Source of the DNA: Pseudomonas congelans
GTDB lineage: Bacteria > Pseudomonadota > Gammaproteobacteria > Pseudomonadales > Pseudomonadaceae
Direction of reading: 5' to 3'
DNA: 56,281 nucleotides
Assembly (NCBI RefSeq): GCF_900103225.1
Contig: NZ_FNJH01000009.1
Coordinates: 129,239-185,519, forward strand
Shown one piece after another: positions 32,557-41,136 of this stretch. The position numbers and the translations under genes were made by a program. Positions within the stretch are counted from its first letter, which is position 1; each line of letters opens with the position of its first letter. The notes under the pieces are model-generated. The model saw only the letters and a program-made list of their open reading frames with translations, was not told where the DNA came from and made no database searches.

Positions 32557-34455
32557 TCAGTCTGCCGTTTGCAGCCTGCGCTTCTCGGCCAGACGACTTC
32601 TGCCGTACAGCACAGCAATGGCGATCAGGGCGATGGCCTGTGCGCTGAGCGAGTACAGGTCGGCATGAATGCCCAGCCAGTCGAACTCGAAGAACGGCAC
32701 CGGCCTTGTGCCGAATATGCCCGCCTCCTGCAGCGCCTTGACGCCGTGACCGGCAAACACCACTGACAGTGCGCAGAGCAGTGCAGCGTTGATGCCGAAG
32801 AACAGCGACAGCGGCAGCTTCGCCGAACCGCGCAGGATGACCCACGCCAGGCCCACGAGCAGCACCAGCGCCGTGGCGCCACCCGCCAGCACGGCATCGT
32901 GTCCGGCAGGTCCTGCCTGCAGCCATAGGGTTTCGTAGAACAGAATGACTTCGAACAGCTCGCGATAGACCGAGAAGAACGCCAGCACTGCGAAGCCGAA
33001 ACGACCGCCGCCGCCGACCAGACTGCTTTTCACATAGTCCTGCCAGGCAGCGGCGTGACGACGGTCGTGCATCCACACCCCGAGCCAGAGTACCATCACA
33101 CTGGCGAACAACGCGGTGGCGCCTTCCAGCAGTTCACGCTGTGCGCCGCTGACGTCGATGACATACGCAGCGAGCGCCCAGGTGGCCAACCCGGCCAGCA
33201 GCGCCAGACCCCAGCCAATATTGACGCTACGCACGGCAGACTGCTGGCCGGTGTTGCGCAGAAACGCCAGAATCGCCGCCAGTACCAGAATCGCTTCCAG
33301 CCCTTCACGCAGCAGGATCAGCAGGCCCGAAATATAGCTCAGCGACAGGCTCAGGCCGTCGCTGCCCAACAGCTCCGCCGACTCTTTGAGCTTGCCTTTG
33401 GCTGCTTCCAGCTTCTGCGCAACCTGAGGTAACGGCATGCTGTCCTGCAAGGACTGCCGGTAAGCCATCAGGCTCTTTTCCGTGTCCTTGCGCACATTGG
33501 CGTCGACGTTATCCAGCGAGCTTTCGACCAGTTCGAAACCCTCCAGATACGCCGCGACCGACAAATCATAGGCCTGCTCACGGTCACCGGCCTTGTAGGC
33601 CGCCAGGCTCTTGTCCAGCGTTACACTGGTGTAATCCAGCAGTTGCGCCGGGCCGCGCTGCACCTGAGGTGGCTGCGCACGCTGGGCCCGGAAGGTGGCG
33701 GTAGCGTCCGGACCTTCGGCAGCCTGGATTTCGGCCGGTGTCTGGCGAGCCAGATCGGCGAGGTTGAAGGTCTTGGCTGGCTGGGCGACAGGTTGCGCGC
33801 TGAAGCTGGCGATATAGGTCGCGATGTCCCAGCGCTGGCGATCGTCCAGCTGGTCGGCGAACGCGGGCATATCGGTGCCGGCAATACCGAGCCCGGTCGC
33901 GTTGTAGAGGTCGTAGAGACTCAGGCGATCCAGCCGCGCGGTATCCCGCAGGTTCGAGGGTGGCGGTTCCAGGCCGATACCTGCCGGTCCATCCCCTGCA
34001 CCGCTGTCGCCATGGCACACCGAGCAATGCTGGGCGTACAAGGGCGCGCCACGGGCGGGGTCCGGCGTAATGGCCGGTGCCTGACTGACCTCGTAGGCAA
34101 GCGCGAGCTTCGCACTCAACTGCCGCGCCTGACGAGTGACTTGCGCAGCGTCCTGTCGACCCGCCACAGCGCTTTTCAGCTGGGTTACCGCCTGCTCCAG
34201 AGCATCACGCTCGGCGCGCTGCGGCAAGGCGACAACGAGGCCCTGCAACGCAGCCAGGTTATCGACCTGCTGCTGATACTTGGCGGTGTCCACAACCTTG
34301 CCATCCGCCACGGTCGCCGGGTAATCGGCCCCCAGGTAATCCAGCAGATGCACCGCCTGTGCTGCACCCTCGACAGGGTCAGCCAGTGCAATGCAGCTGC
34401 CCAGCGCCATGAGCGGCAACAGTAACCAGGCAAGAAAACGAGAATGGACGGGCAT
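32557..34455 (-). CDS. FTR1-family iron permease fused to a cytochrome c domain
   Basis: A 632-residue membrane protein. A signal peptide (to about 25) is followed by a periplasmic helical region, a c-type cytochrome domain with heme motif CSVCH at 144-148 and a likely axial Met196 (GTDMPAF), a further periplasmic helical region, and a C-terminal FTR1 permease with the iron-binding motifs REGLE (383-387) and RELFE (498-502) in about seven membrane helices. FTR1 proteins import iron after Fe2+ oxidation; the attached cytochrome c could take the electron, replacing a separate oxidase. No EfeO or EfeB gene is adjacent. A possible Fur-like dyad precedes the gene. Confidence 0.9.
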   Translation of the reverse strand: MPVHSRFLAWLLLPLMALGSCIALADPVEGAAQAVHLLDYLGADYPATVADGKVVDTAKYQQQVDNLAALQGLVVALPQRAERDALEQAVTQLKSAVAGRQDAAQVTRQARQLSAKLALAYEVSQAPAITPDPARGAPLYAQHCSVCHGDSGAGDGPAGIGLEPPPSNLRDTARLDRLSLYDLYNATGLGIAGTDMPAFADQLDDRQRWDIATYIASFSAQPVAQPAKTFNLADLARQTPAEIQAAEGPDATATFRAQRAQPPQVQRGPAQLLDYTSVTLDKSLAAYKAGDREQAYDLSVAAYLEGFELVESSLDNVDANVRKDTEKSLMAYRQSLQDSMPLPQVAQKLEAAKGKLKESAELLGSDGLSLSLSYISGLLILLREGLEAILVLAAILAFLRNTGQQSAVRSVNIGWGLALLAGLATWALAAYVIDVSGAQRELLEGATALFASVMVLWLGVWMHDRRHAAAWQDYVKSSLVGGGGRFGFAVLAFFSVYRELFEVILFYETLWLQAGPAGHDAVLAGGATALVLLVGLAWVILRGSAKLPLSLFFGINAALLCALSVVFAGHGVKALQEAGIFGTRPVPFFEFDWLGIHADLYSLSAQAIALIAIAVLYGRSRLAEKRRLQTAD

Positions 34456-34472
34456 TACAGAATCTCGACGGG

Positions 34473-34490
34473 AATGCGAAGCGTTGCATT
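34473..34490 (-). promoter_or_regulatory. Possible Fur-like operator
   Basis: An inverted repeat AATGC-N8-GCATT lies 18 bases upstream of the iron-permease start. It resembles part of a Fur box, and iron control of an FTR1 gene would be expected. The match to the full 19-base consensus is only partial. Confidence 0.3.
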
Positions 34491-34611
34491 GTTAACGCCG
34501 CAACGGCACTACTCAATAGTCGAGGTCCATTTTTGTTACAGAATCTTACATTCAACCATCAGTCGCCCTGAGCAAAAGGGATATCTGCTCAGGGCTCTAG
34601 ACCTGGACGAT

Positions 34612-35244
34612 TCAGGCCGTACCGCGATGCAACGTCGCGAGGAAACCTGCTGCGCCCACAAACAGGCTGGCGAAGGTGCGGTTCATGCGACGCTGCTGGC
34701 GAGGCGTCTTGAGCAGGCGCAGCACCTTGGATGCCAGCCCGGTGTAGCCTGCCATCACGATCAGATCGACCACCACCATGGTCGCCGCGATGATCGCGTA
34801 CTGGATGAGCAGCGGAGCGGTCGGGTCGATGAACTGTGGCAGGATCGCCAGAATGAAGATCAGCGCCTTGGGGTTGCTGATATTCACCAGAAAACCACGC
34901 AATACCAGCGTCATCGGTTTGCCCACAGGGCGCACGGCAGATTCGTCGGCCAGGTCGGCTGGCAAGGCGCGCCATTGCTTGATGCCCAGATAGACCAGAT
35001 ACGCCACGCCGAACCACTTGATCAGCGTGAACGCCATATCGGAGGCTGCGAGCACGGCACCAAGACCTGCCGCGACAATCGCGATCTGTGCCACCAACGC
35101 AATCTGCAAGCCCAGCGCATTCCAGTAGCCACGCAAGAAGCCGTATTGCAGGCCGCAGGACATCGAGGCGATGGCGCCTGCGCCGGGGGAAAGACTGATG
35201 ATCCAGCAGGCCGCAAAAAAGCCCAGCCACGTTTCAAGCGCCAT
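34612..35244 (-). CDS. LysE/RhtB-family amino-acid or metabolite exporter
   Basis: A 210-residue inner-membrane protein with about six hydrophobic segments. The N-terminal family motif appears as SLSPGAGAIASMSCGLQYGFLRG, and FGVAYLVYLGIKQWR is also characteristic. RhtB-type members export homoserine, threonine or related compounds; the substrate here cannot be told. GAGGTG lies 5 bases before the ATG at 35244, so the ten-codon longer frame is rejected. Confidence 0.88.
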   Translation of the reverse strand: MALETWLGFFAACWIISLSPGAGAIASMSCGLQYGFLRGYWNALGLQIALVAQIAIVAAGLGAVLAASDMAFTLIKWFGVAYLVYLGIKQWRALPADLADESAVRPVGKPMTLVLRGFLVNISNPKALIFILAILPQFIDPTAPLLIQYAIIAATMVVVDLIVMAGYTGLASKVLRLLKTPRQQRRMNRTFASLFVGAAGFLATLHRGTA

Positions 35245-35314
35245 CGTGCACCTCATGGAAAGTCGAATGCGCAATAAATTAGGGCTTAATGCTTTGCAAA
35301 GCTAACGATTTCTA

Positions 35315-35484
35315 GGGTCTTTACGAAACGTCGGCGAGCGAAGGTCAGGCAAGGCAAAAACAGGCGAGGAACGGCCGGGGTCGCGTTCGACTCTACGTGT
35401 TGTAAATGAGCATTCCGATTGGACTCGCATCCGAGCCTGTTTTTAACGCAGCATCACCGGCGCAGCCACTTTTCGTACAGACCC
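35315..35484. mobile_element. 170-bp MITE-like element with terminal inverted repeats
   Basis: The ends GGGTCTTTACGAAA (left) and, inverted, GGGTCTGTACGAAA (right) match at 13 of 14 bases and are flanked on both sides by TA, like a TA target-site duplication. An inner inverted pair AAAAACAGGC / GCCTGTTTTT makes the whole element an imperfect palindrome. It contains no gene. I infer a non-autonomous transposon-derived element mobilised by a transposase encoded elsewhere. Confidence 0.7.
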
Positions 35485-36077
35485 TAATCCTGCTCATCCG
35501 GCTGCTTTGCGACCACCATCTGCGGAAACAGATCGCTGCCACGCCAGCGGCGTACTGACTTCTGGAAAAACTGGCTGTTGGGCACCTGGACCAGCGCGCC
35601 ACCGGCTTCCGGGGTCTCGATCAGGGTGGTGAACATCAGGTTGATGGCGACCACCCGCCCCTTCACGCCCGGCTTGTCCAGCGTATCGACCAGCTCGACC
35701 ATGTCACCGATGCGGAACGGGCCGATGGTGAAGATCAGAATGGCGCAGAGCAGGTTCGACAGCACGCTCCACATTGCGAAGAACGCCACCGCCGCGACGG
35801 CGACGAAGCCGGACAGAGCGGTCCACAGCACTGTGGCCGAAACCCCGAGTCGGCCCAGCACGAGGACAAAGGCGCTGCCCATGATGAACCAGCGCAAGCC
35901 GCCGCGAACCGGCACCAGCAATTCTGGCGGCAACGGATAACGCTCGCCCAGACCGGTCAGAAAACCACCCACGATGCGTTGCAGTACGTAACCGGCCAGC
36001 AGGATCAGCAGAATCTGCGCCCCTACCAGCAGCGGTTCAAGCCAGTACGCGGATACCGGCAAGCCCAACATGTCCAT
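35484..36077 (-). CDS. Small mechanosensitive ion channel, MscS family
   Basis: A 197-residue membrane protein with three hydrophobic segments and an MscS beta domain: the pore-lining helix region GFVAVAAVAFFAMWSVLSNLLCAIL is followed by PFRIGDMVELVD. It is shorter than E. coli MscS, lacking most of the C-terminal cage. The TAG stop is formed exactly at the junction with the MITE-like element, so the original C-terminus may have been altered. The start at 36077 (MDMLGLPVSAYW) lies 16 bases after the yheS-type gene on the same strand. Confidence 0.85.
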   Translation of the reverse strand: MDMLGLPVSAYWLEPLLVGAQILLILLAGYVLQRIVGGFLTGLGERYPLPPELLVPVRGGLRWFIMGSAFVLVLGRLGVSATVLWTALSGFVAVAAVAFFAMWSVLSNLLCAILIFTIGPFRIGDMVELVDTLDKPGVKGRVVAINLMFTTLIETPEAGGALVQVPNSQFFQKSVRRWRGSDLFPQMVVAKQPDEQD

Positions 36078-36093
36078 CACTTGCCTGCCTCGA

Positions 36094-38004
36094 TCACGAC
36101 AATGCTTCCAGTTCGGCCTGCATTGACTCCAGCAGTTCCAAAGCTTGCATCCAGGCGTCTTCCAGCTCGGACTCACGCACTTTCAGCTTCGCCTGGTCGG
36201 CCAGCAGATCGCGCAGCTTGTCCTTGTTGGCAGCCTCGTAGTTGGTGCTGTCGGCCAGCGCTTCTTCGACCTTGGCGAGTTTTTCATTCACCAGCCCGAG
36301 ATCACGCTCCAGCTTGTCGGCTTCACGCTTGTGCGGCGCCAGTTGCTGACGCAAGGCCGCCGCCTGCTGGCGCTGGGCTTTCTTGTCGGTCTTGTCGGCG
36401 TTGACGGGCGTGTTGCTGACCGGCGCGTTGCGCAGCCGGTAGTCAGCCAGCCAGCGCGTGTAGTCATCCAGATCGCCATCGAACTCCTGTACGCGGCCGT
36501 CGGCCACCAGCAGGAAGTCATCGGTCGTGCTTTTGAGCAAGTGCCGATCGTGAGACACCACCAGAACCGCGCCACCGAACTCCTGCAAGGCCATGGTCAG
36601 CGCCAGGCGCATTTCCAGATCCAGGTGGTTGGTCGGTTCATCGAGCAGCAACAGGTTGGGCTTTTCCCAGGCGATCAGTGCCAGCGCCAGACGGGCTTTC
36701 TCGCCACCGGAAAAATTCAGTACCGGTTCATCCAGACGCGCGCCACGGAAGTCGAAGCCACCAAGGAAATCGCGCAGTGTCTGTTCACGCTCGGTCGGTG
36801 CCAGGCGCTGCAAGTGCAGCAACGGTGTCGCCTTGGCGTCCAGTGAGTCGAGCTGATGCTGGGCAAAGTAGCCCACGGTGAGGTTTTCGCCACGCACCAG
36901 CCGACCGCTTTGCGGCTCAAGCTCGCCGGCGAGGTTTTTGATCAGCGTCGACTTGCCTGCGCCGTTCGGACCCAGCAGGCCGATGCGTGCGCCCGGCGTG
37001 AGTTGCAGCTTGACCTTCTCGAGGATGGTCTTGTCGCCGTAACCCAGGCGCGCGTCGGACAGGTCCAGCAATGGGCTGGAGATCTTGTCGGATTCACGGA
37101 AAACGAAATTGAACGGAGAGTCGACGTGCGCGGCCGACAGCTCTTCCATGCGCTCCAGCGCCTTGATCCGGCTCTGTGCCTGACGGGCCTTGGTGGCCTG
37201 GGCCTTGAAGCGCGCGATGTACTTTTCCATGTGCGCACGTTGCGCCTGCTGCTTCTCGTAGGCCTGTTGCTGCTGGGCCAGACGTTCGGCACGGGCCCGC
37301 TCGAAGGCGCTGTAGCCGCCGCGATAGAGGGTGATCTTGCGTTGCTCGACGTGGGCGATGTGATCGACCACGGCATCCAGAAAATCCCGGTCGTGGGAAA
37401 TCAGCAGCAAGGTGCCGGGGTAACTCTTGAGCCAGTCTTCAAGCCACAGAATGGCGTCGAGGTCCAAGTGGTTGGTCGGTTCGTCGAGCAGCAGCAGGTC
37501 CGAGGGGCACATCAATGCCTGCGCCAGGTTCAGGCGCATACGCCAGCCACCGGAGAAACTGCCGACCTGACGCTCCATCTGCTCGTTGGTGAAGCCAAGC
37601 CCGGCCAGCAGCTTGCGAGCGCGTGCGTCGGCGGTATAACCGTCGGCGCTGTCGAGCTCCGAATGCAGACGTGCCTGGGCGGCACCGTCCTGCGCCGCTT
37701 CGGCCTCGGCCAGCGAGTGCTGTACTTCCCGCAGGCGCTCGTCGCCATCGAGCACGTAATCCACGGCCAGGCGTTCGAGCGTGTCGACCTCCTGGCGCAT
37801 GTGCGCGATACGCCAGTCGGCGGGCAGCAGGCAGTCGCCGGCATCCGGCGTCAGCTCTCCACGCAGCAGGGCAAACAGGCTGGATTTACCGGCGCCATTG
37901 GCACCGATCAGACCGGCTTTATGGCCGGCGTGCAGAGTCAGCTCGGCGTCTTCTAGCAGACGTTGCGGACCACGCTGTAAGGTAAGGCTTTGAAGTCGAA
38001 TCAT
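36094..38004 (-). CDS. ABC-F family ATPase (YheS-like)
   Basis: A 636-residue soluble protein with two ABC domains: Walker A GANGAGKSS and GPNGAGKST, signatures SFSGGWRMR and NFSGGEKARLAL, Walker B LLLLDEPTNHLD in both. The C-terminus is a charged coiled coil (about 530-636). ABC-F proteins bind the ribosome E site and relieve stalling; the length and the linker region fit YheS. The start at 38004 (MIRLQSLTLQRG) fits the fold; the 24-codon longer frame overlaps the divergent gene. It is followed by mscS after 16 bases. Confidence 0.92.
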   Translation of the reverse strand: MIRLQSLTLQRGPQRLLEDAELTLHAGHKAGLIGANGAGKSSLFALLRGELTPDAGDCLLPADWRIAHMRQEVDTLERLAVDYVLDGDERLREVQHSLAEAEAAQDGAAQARLHSELDSADGYTADARARKLLAGLGFTNEQMERQVGSFSGGWRMRLNLAQALMCPSDLLLLDEPTNHLDLDAILWLEDWLKSYPGTLLLISHDRDFLDAVVDHIAHVEQRKITLYRGGYSAFERARAERLAQQQQAYEKQQAQRAHMEKYIARFKAQATKARQAQSRIKALERMEELSAAHVDSPFNFVFRESDKISSPLLDLSDARLGYGDKTILEKVKLQLTPGARIGLLGPNGAGKSTLIKNLAGELEPQSGRLVRGENLTVGYFAQHQLDSLDAKATPLLHLQRLAPTEREQTLRDFLGGFDFRGARLDEPVLNFSGGEKARLALALIAWEKPNLLLLDEPTNHLDLEMRLALTMALQEFGGAVLVVSHDRHLLKSTTDDFLLVADGRVQEFDGDLDDYTRWLADYRLRNAPVSNTPVNADKTDKKAQRQQAAALRQQLAPHKREADKLERDLGLVNEKLAKVEEALADSTNYEAANKDKLRDLLADQAKLKVRESELEDAWMQALELLESMQAELEALS

Positions 38005-38050
38005 AATGGCGGCGGAGTCTACCAGCTTCGTCCTGAACAGGTGGATCACT

Positions 38051-38527
38051 ATGCCTTCAGCGCTCTGGAGTTTCACCCTCGATTTCTACGCCCGTCCGGG
38101 TGTGGAACAGGCTTGTCTGACGCTGCAAGCCAACGGGGCCAACGTGTGCATGGTGCTTTGCGGGGTGTGGCTGGGCACGCGCGACGTGGCGTGCGACGCT
38201 CAGCGAGTGGCGCAAATAAAGCAGTTGGCGACACCCTGGCATGACGATGTGGTGCGTCCGCTGCGGGATTTGCGTAACCAGTGGCGCAATGCGGCGCTTG
38301 AAGATGCGTTGCTGACCCCATTACGGATGAAGGTCAAGGCGCTGGAACTGGAGGCCGAACAAGGCCTGGTGCTGAAACTCGAGGCACTCACCGGGGACTG
38401 GCCGGCGGGTGAGGCGCGGAATGCAGAGGAGTGGCTGCTCGAGCTTGCCGAAGGAGACGCAGAAAAAAACCGCGATGCGCTGGATGTGCTGCGCATCGCG
38501 GTTGGACTTGCCGTCGACCAGACTTAG
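38051..38527 (+). CDS. TIGR02444/DUF2390 family protein
   Basis: A 158-residue protein, helical, starting MPSALWSFTLDFYARPGVEQACL, the usual opening of the TIGR02444 family, whose function is unknown. The start at 38051 is preferred over an upstream in-frame ATG at 38006 that would overlap the divergent ABC-F gene. Its stop overlaps the algP stop (TTAG shared), and its last 60 bases contain the algP terminator on the other strand. Confidence 0.85.
   Translation: MPSALWSFTLDFYARPGVEQACLTLQANGANVCMVLCGVWLGTRDVACDAQRVAQIKQLATPWHDDVVRPLRDLRNQWRNAALEDALLTPLRMKVKALELEAEQGLVLKLEALTGDWPAGEARNAEEWLLELAEGDAEKNRDALDVLRIAVGLAVDQT
38462..38503 (-). terminator. algP terminator inside the end of the convergent gene
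   Basis: On the minus strand AACCGCGATGCGC / GCGCATCGCGGTT with a 10-base loop is followed by seven T. It lies 20 bases after the algP stop but within the coding sequence of the convergent TIGR02444 gene. Confidence 0.85.
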
Positions 38528-39516
38528 GAAGCGCTGGTTGGCGTTGCGCCGTTGGCAGGTGTTGCCGGTGCGGCGGCTGGTGCAGCAGGTGCAGGCGTCG
38601 TCGGCTTGGCTGCGGCAGCAGGCGCTGGCGTGGCCGGTTTTGCGGCGGCCGGCTTCGCGACTGGCTTCGCTGCAGGTTTGGCGACTGGCTTGGCCGCTGC
38701 TTTCACAGGTGCCTTGGCAGGCGCTTTGGCCGGTGCCTTGACGGGCGCTTTCACAGGCGCTTTCGCCGCAGGTTTGGCGGCCGCTGCTTTTGCTGCTGCA
38801 GGTTTGGCAGCACTGCTGGCGGTGGTCTTGGCAGCCGGCGCCTTGGTGGCGGCAGGCTTGGCCGAAGCCGGTTTGGCAGCAGTTGTCTTGGCTGCGACAG
38901 GTTTGGCTGCTGCAGTCGCACGGGCGGCAGGTTTGGCGGCGGCTTTCACCGGGGCCTTGGCAACAGCAGTTTTGACGGCTGGCTTGGCAACCGCGGAAGG
39001 CTTGGCTGCGGCTGCTTTAACCGGCGCTTTTGCTGCGGTTTTTGCAGGAGCTTTGGCAGCAGGTGTCTTGCCAGCAGGTGCCTTGGCGACGGCTTTAGGC
39101 GCGGCAGGCTTGGCATCGCGAGTGGTCAGGATCTTGCCGACTGCCTCTTTCACGCGACCGATACCCTGGGCCAGTTTCAGGCTTTCCTGGGCATCACGCT
39201 TGAGGTGCAGGATGTAAGTGCGAGTTTCGGTCTGGCGATCCTTGAGAGCGTCCAGCAACTCTTCCAGCTCGGACACAGCACCTTTGGCCTTGGCCTGCGC
39301 CTTGGATTTTCCGGCGGTGGCAGCATCCTGCAGTTTGATGCGGGAGTTATGCAGTTTTTCCTGCGCCTTGCCGCGTTGTTTCTCAAGCTTGGCGAGCAGT
39401 TTCTCGGCATCAGCCAAGGCTTGGGAGCAGGCGTCTTCCAGATGTTCAAGCAAGCTGCCCGATAATTGTTGGAGCAAATGCAACGGAGTATTTACTGGCT
39501 TCTTTTTGGCCGACAT
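38524..39516 (-). CDS. algP: Histone-like alginate regulatory protein AlgP
   Basis: A 330-residue DNA-binding protein. The N-terminal part (about 1-130) is a charged helical, coiled-coil-like domain, and the C-terminal 200 residues are Ala/Lys/Pro repeats of KPAA and KAP type, like eukaryotic histone H1 tails. P. aeruginosa AlgP (AlgR3) promotes alginate gene transcription. AGGAGGT lies 5 bases before the ATG. The repeats are prone to slippage, so the length probably varies between strains. It is convergent with the TIGR02444 gene. Confidence 0.93.
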   Translation of the reverse strand: MSAKKKPVNTPLHLLQQLSGSLLEHLEDACSQALADAEKLLAKLEKQRGKAQEKLHNSRIKLQDAATAGKSKAQAKAKGAVSELEELLDALKDRQTETRTYILHLKRDAQESLKLAQGIGRVKEAVGKILTTRDAKPAAPKAVAKAPAGKTPAAKAPAKTAAKAPVKAAAAKPSAVAKPAVKTAVAKAPVKAAAKPAARATAAAKPVAAKTTAAKPASAKPAATKAPAAKTTASSAAKPAAAKAAAAKPAAKAPVKAPVKAPAKAPAKAPVKAAAKPVAKPAAKPVAKPAAAKPATPAPAAAAKPTTPAPAAPAAAPATPANGATPTSAS

Positions 39517-39732
39517 GACTTACCTCCTGGGTGACGAAATTGCGGCTCATACTAGGCTTCTGCGCGCATCGCCGCTAGGGCATCTTGACAGCATCCTTGG
39601 GGCGCTGTTGCATACTGACGGAAATGATTGCTCGGCACGATGCAAAGGCATTGTGAAATTCACGTCACAAGACTCGTCACTACTCGCGCTGGCGCTGGCA
39701 TAATCGCTGCCTTCCCAGGCCGGAGAGCATTA

Positions 39733-40410
39733 ATGTCGCGCTACCTGTTAACGTCGTTGTTCCTCTTGCTACCCCTGGCTCAGGCCGCCGAGGCGCCGTC
39801 TGTGTCCAATGACGGCCACGATCTCGCTTACAGCCTGGGTGCAAGCCTTGGCGAGCGGTTGCATCAGGAAGTTCCTGACCTGGACCTCAAGGCACTGGTA
39901 GAAGGCTTGCAGCAGGCTTATCAGGGCAAGCCTCTGGCGCTCAAGCAGGACCGCATCGACCAGATTCTGCGCGAGCATGACGCCGCTATCGCTCAGGCCG
40001 AGACCGCCGGTACGGATGCGCCGACCGAGGCGGCCCTCAAGGCCGAGCGCACGTTCATGGACAGCGAGAAGGCCAAACCGGGGGTGAAGGTGCTGGCTGA
40101 CGGGATTCTCATGACCGAACTGACCGCGGGCACCGGCCCCAAGCCTGATGCCAATGGCCGGGTTGAAGTGCGTTACGTGGGTCGTTTGCCGGACGGTACG
40201 ATCTTCGATCAGAGCACCCAGCCCCAGTGGTTCAGGCTCGACAGTGTGATCAGCGGCTGGACCAGTGCACTGCAGAACATGCCTACCGGCGCGAAGTGGC
40301 GGCTGGTGATCCCCTCTGATCAAGCCTATGGCGCCGAGGGCGCTGGCGATCTGATCGATCCGTTTACACCGCTGGTATTTGAAATCGAGCTGGTTGCGGT
40401 TTCACAGTAA
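39733..40410 (+). CDS. FKBP-type peptidyl-prolyl isomerase (exported)
   Basis: A 225-residue isomerase. The signal peptide MSRYLLTSLFLLLPLAQA starts at 39733 and is followed by an N-terminal helical dimerisation domain (LAYSLGASLGERL, about 25-120) and an FKBP domain (about 125-225) with VEVRYVGRLPDGTIFDQS and IDPFTPLVFEIELVAV. This is the FklB/Mip-like architecture, and it acts on periplasmic proteins. It is divergent from algP. Confidence 0.92.
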   Translation: MSRYLLTSLFLLLPLAQAAEAPSVSNDGHDLAYSLGASLGERLHQEVPDLDLKALVEGLQQAYQGKPLALKQDRIDQILREHDAAIAQAETAGTDAPTEAALKAERTFMDSEKAKPGVKVLADGILMTELTAGTGPKPDANGRVEVRYVGRLPDGTIFDQSTQPQWFRLDSVISGWTSALQNMPTGAKWRLVIPSDQAYGAEGAGDLIDPFTPLVFEIELVAVSQ

Positions 40411-40440
40411 GCGAACGTAAAACCGGAATTCAGAAATGCG

Positions 40441-40463
40441 AAAGGGTGCAATGAGCACCCTTG
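40441..40463. other. Hairpin between FKBP and algQ genes
   Basis: AAGGGTGC / GCACCCTT with a 5-base loop between the two convergent genes. It lacks a clear T run, so it is only a weak terminator candidate. Confidence 0.45.
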
Positions 40464-40488
40464 GCGTGTAGCGCTTGCACCGACACGG

Positions 40489-40962
40489 TCACACCTGAGC
40501 GGCGACCTGTTCCTTGTGCGAGTTGTGCAGCACTTCGATCAGGCAGTCTTCCAGCTCGAAACGCTCGTGCAGCAATTGCCCCAGCTGGTTGAATTCCCGG
40601 GCCACCACCGCCGCATCCGAGCAATCGCCCTTGTCGCAGCGATCGTTGAACGTCAGCGCAAACTTGGTGATGACGTCGAGACGCGGATAGATCGTGTCTG
40701 CCAGTTCGAGCCCACGTTCGTCGTTGAACGCCCGGGCTTCATCGCCCAGTTGTTCGTAGACCTCGAAGTGCCCGGCGGAGACGTAATCCACAAGAACGCC
40801 GCAGAAGTTCTGCAAGCCTTCGCGGTCGGCTGCCAGCGCTTCGGGCGTGTCGCCCAGCGCATCGTAGGCTTCGACCAGTTCGAGACGGCTTTGAAGCCAG
40901 CGATCGATCAGCTTGTTCACTCCGCCCCAGCGTTCCTGAGCATTCTGACAACTTTCCAGCAT
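40489..40962 (-). CDS. algQ: Anti-RNA-polymerase sigma-70 factor AlgQ (Rsd family)
   Basis: A 157-residue helical protein of the Rsd/AlgQ family that binds sigma-70 region 4 and shifts transcription toward alternative sigma factors; in P. aeruginosa it affects alginate and siderophore genes. The family core MLESCQNAQERWGGVNKLIDRWL is at the start, and LEDCLIEVLHNSHKEQ near the end. The ATG at 40962 is used rather than one nine codons upstream. Confidence 0.94.
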   Translation of the reverse strand: MLESCQNAQERWGGVNKLIDRWLQSRLELVEAYDALGDTPEALAADREGLQNFCGVLVDYVSAGHFEVYEQLGDEARAFNDERGLELADTIYPRLDVITKFALTFNDRCDKGDCSDAAVVAREFNQLGQLLHERFELEDCLIEVLHNSHKEQVAAQV

Positions 40963-41136
40963 GGTCTTCTCTCTTCCCTTCAGGGGCATGCAGTCCTGTG
41001 CCGGTCCCGATGATTGGCCGGGACCTGGCCTGATAGATGCGTCAGGACAGCATATTTCCAGTGACGCGTGCGGCCCAGATTATGCCCGCCCGACAAGGCC
41101 ATCAAGGTACGCAGGAGATAAAGTTCATACAAGCGT

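Noticed and set aside
36856..37956. 366-codon plus-strand frame inside the ABC-F gene
   Set aside because: It is antisense to a full ABC-F ATPase with both Walker motifs; shadow composition.
38552..39217. Ala/Gly/Leu-rich antisense frame over algP
   Set aside because: It is a mirror of the Lys/Ala/Pro repeats of algP; low complexity and no start signal.
41003..41025. GGTCCCG/CGGGACC hairpin between algQ and dsbB as terminator
   Set aside because: Seven-base stem with no T run on either strand; too weak to call.
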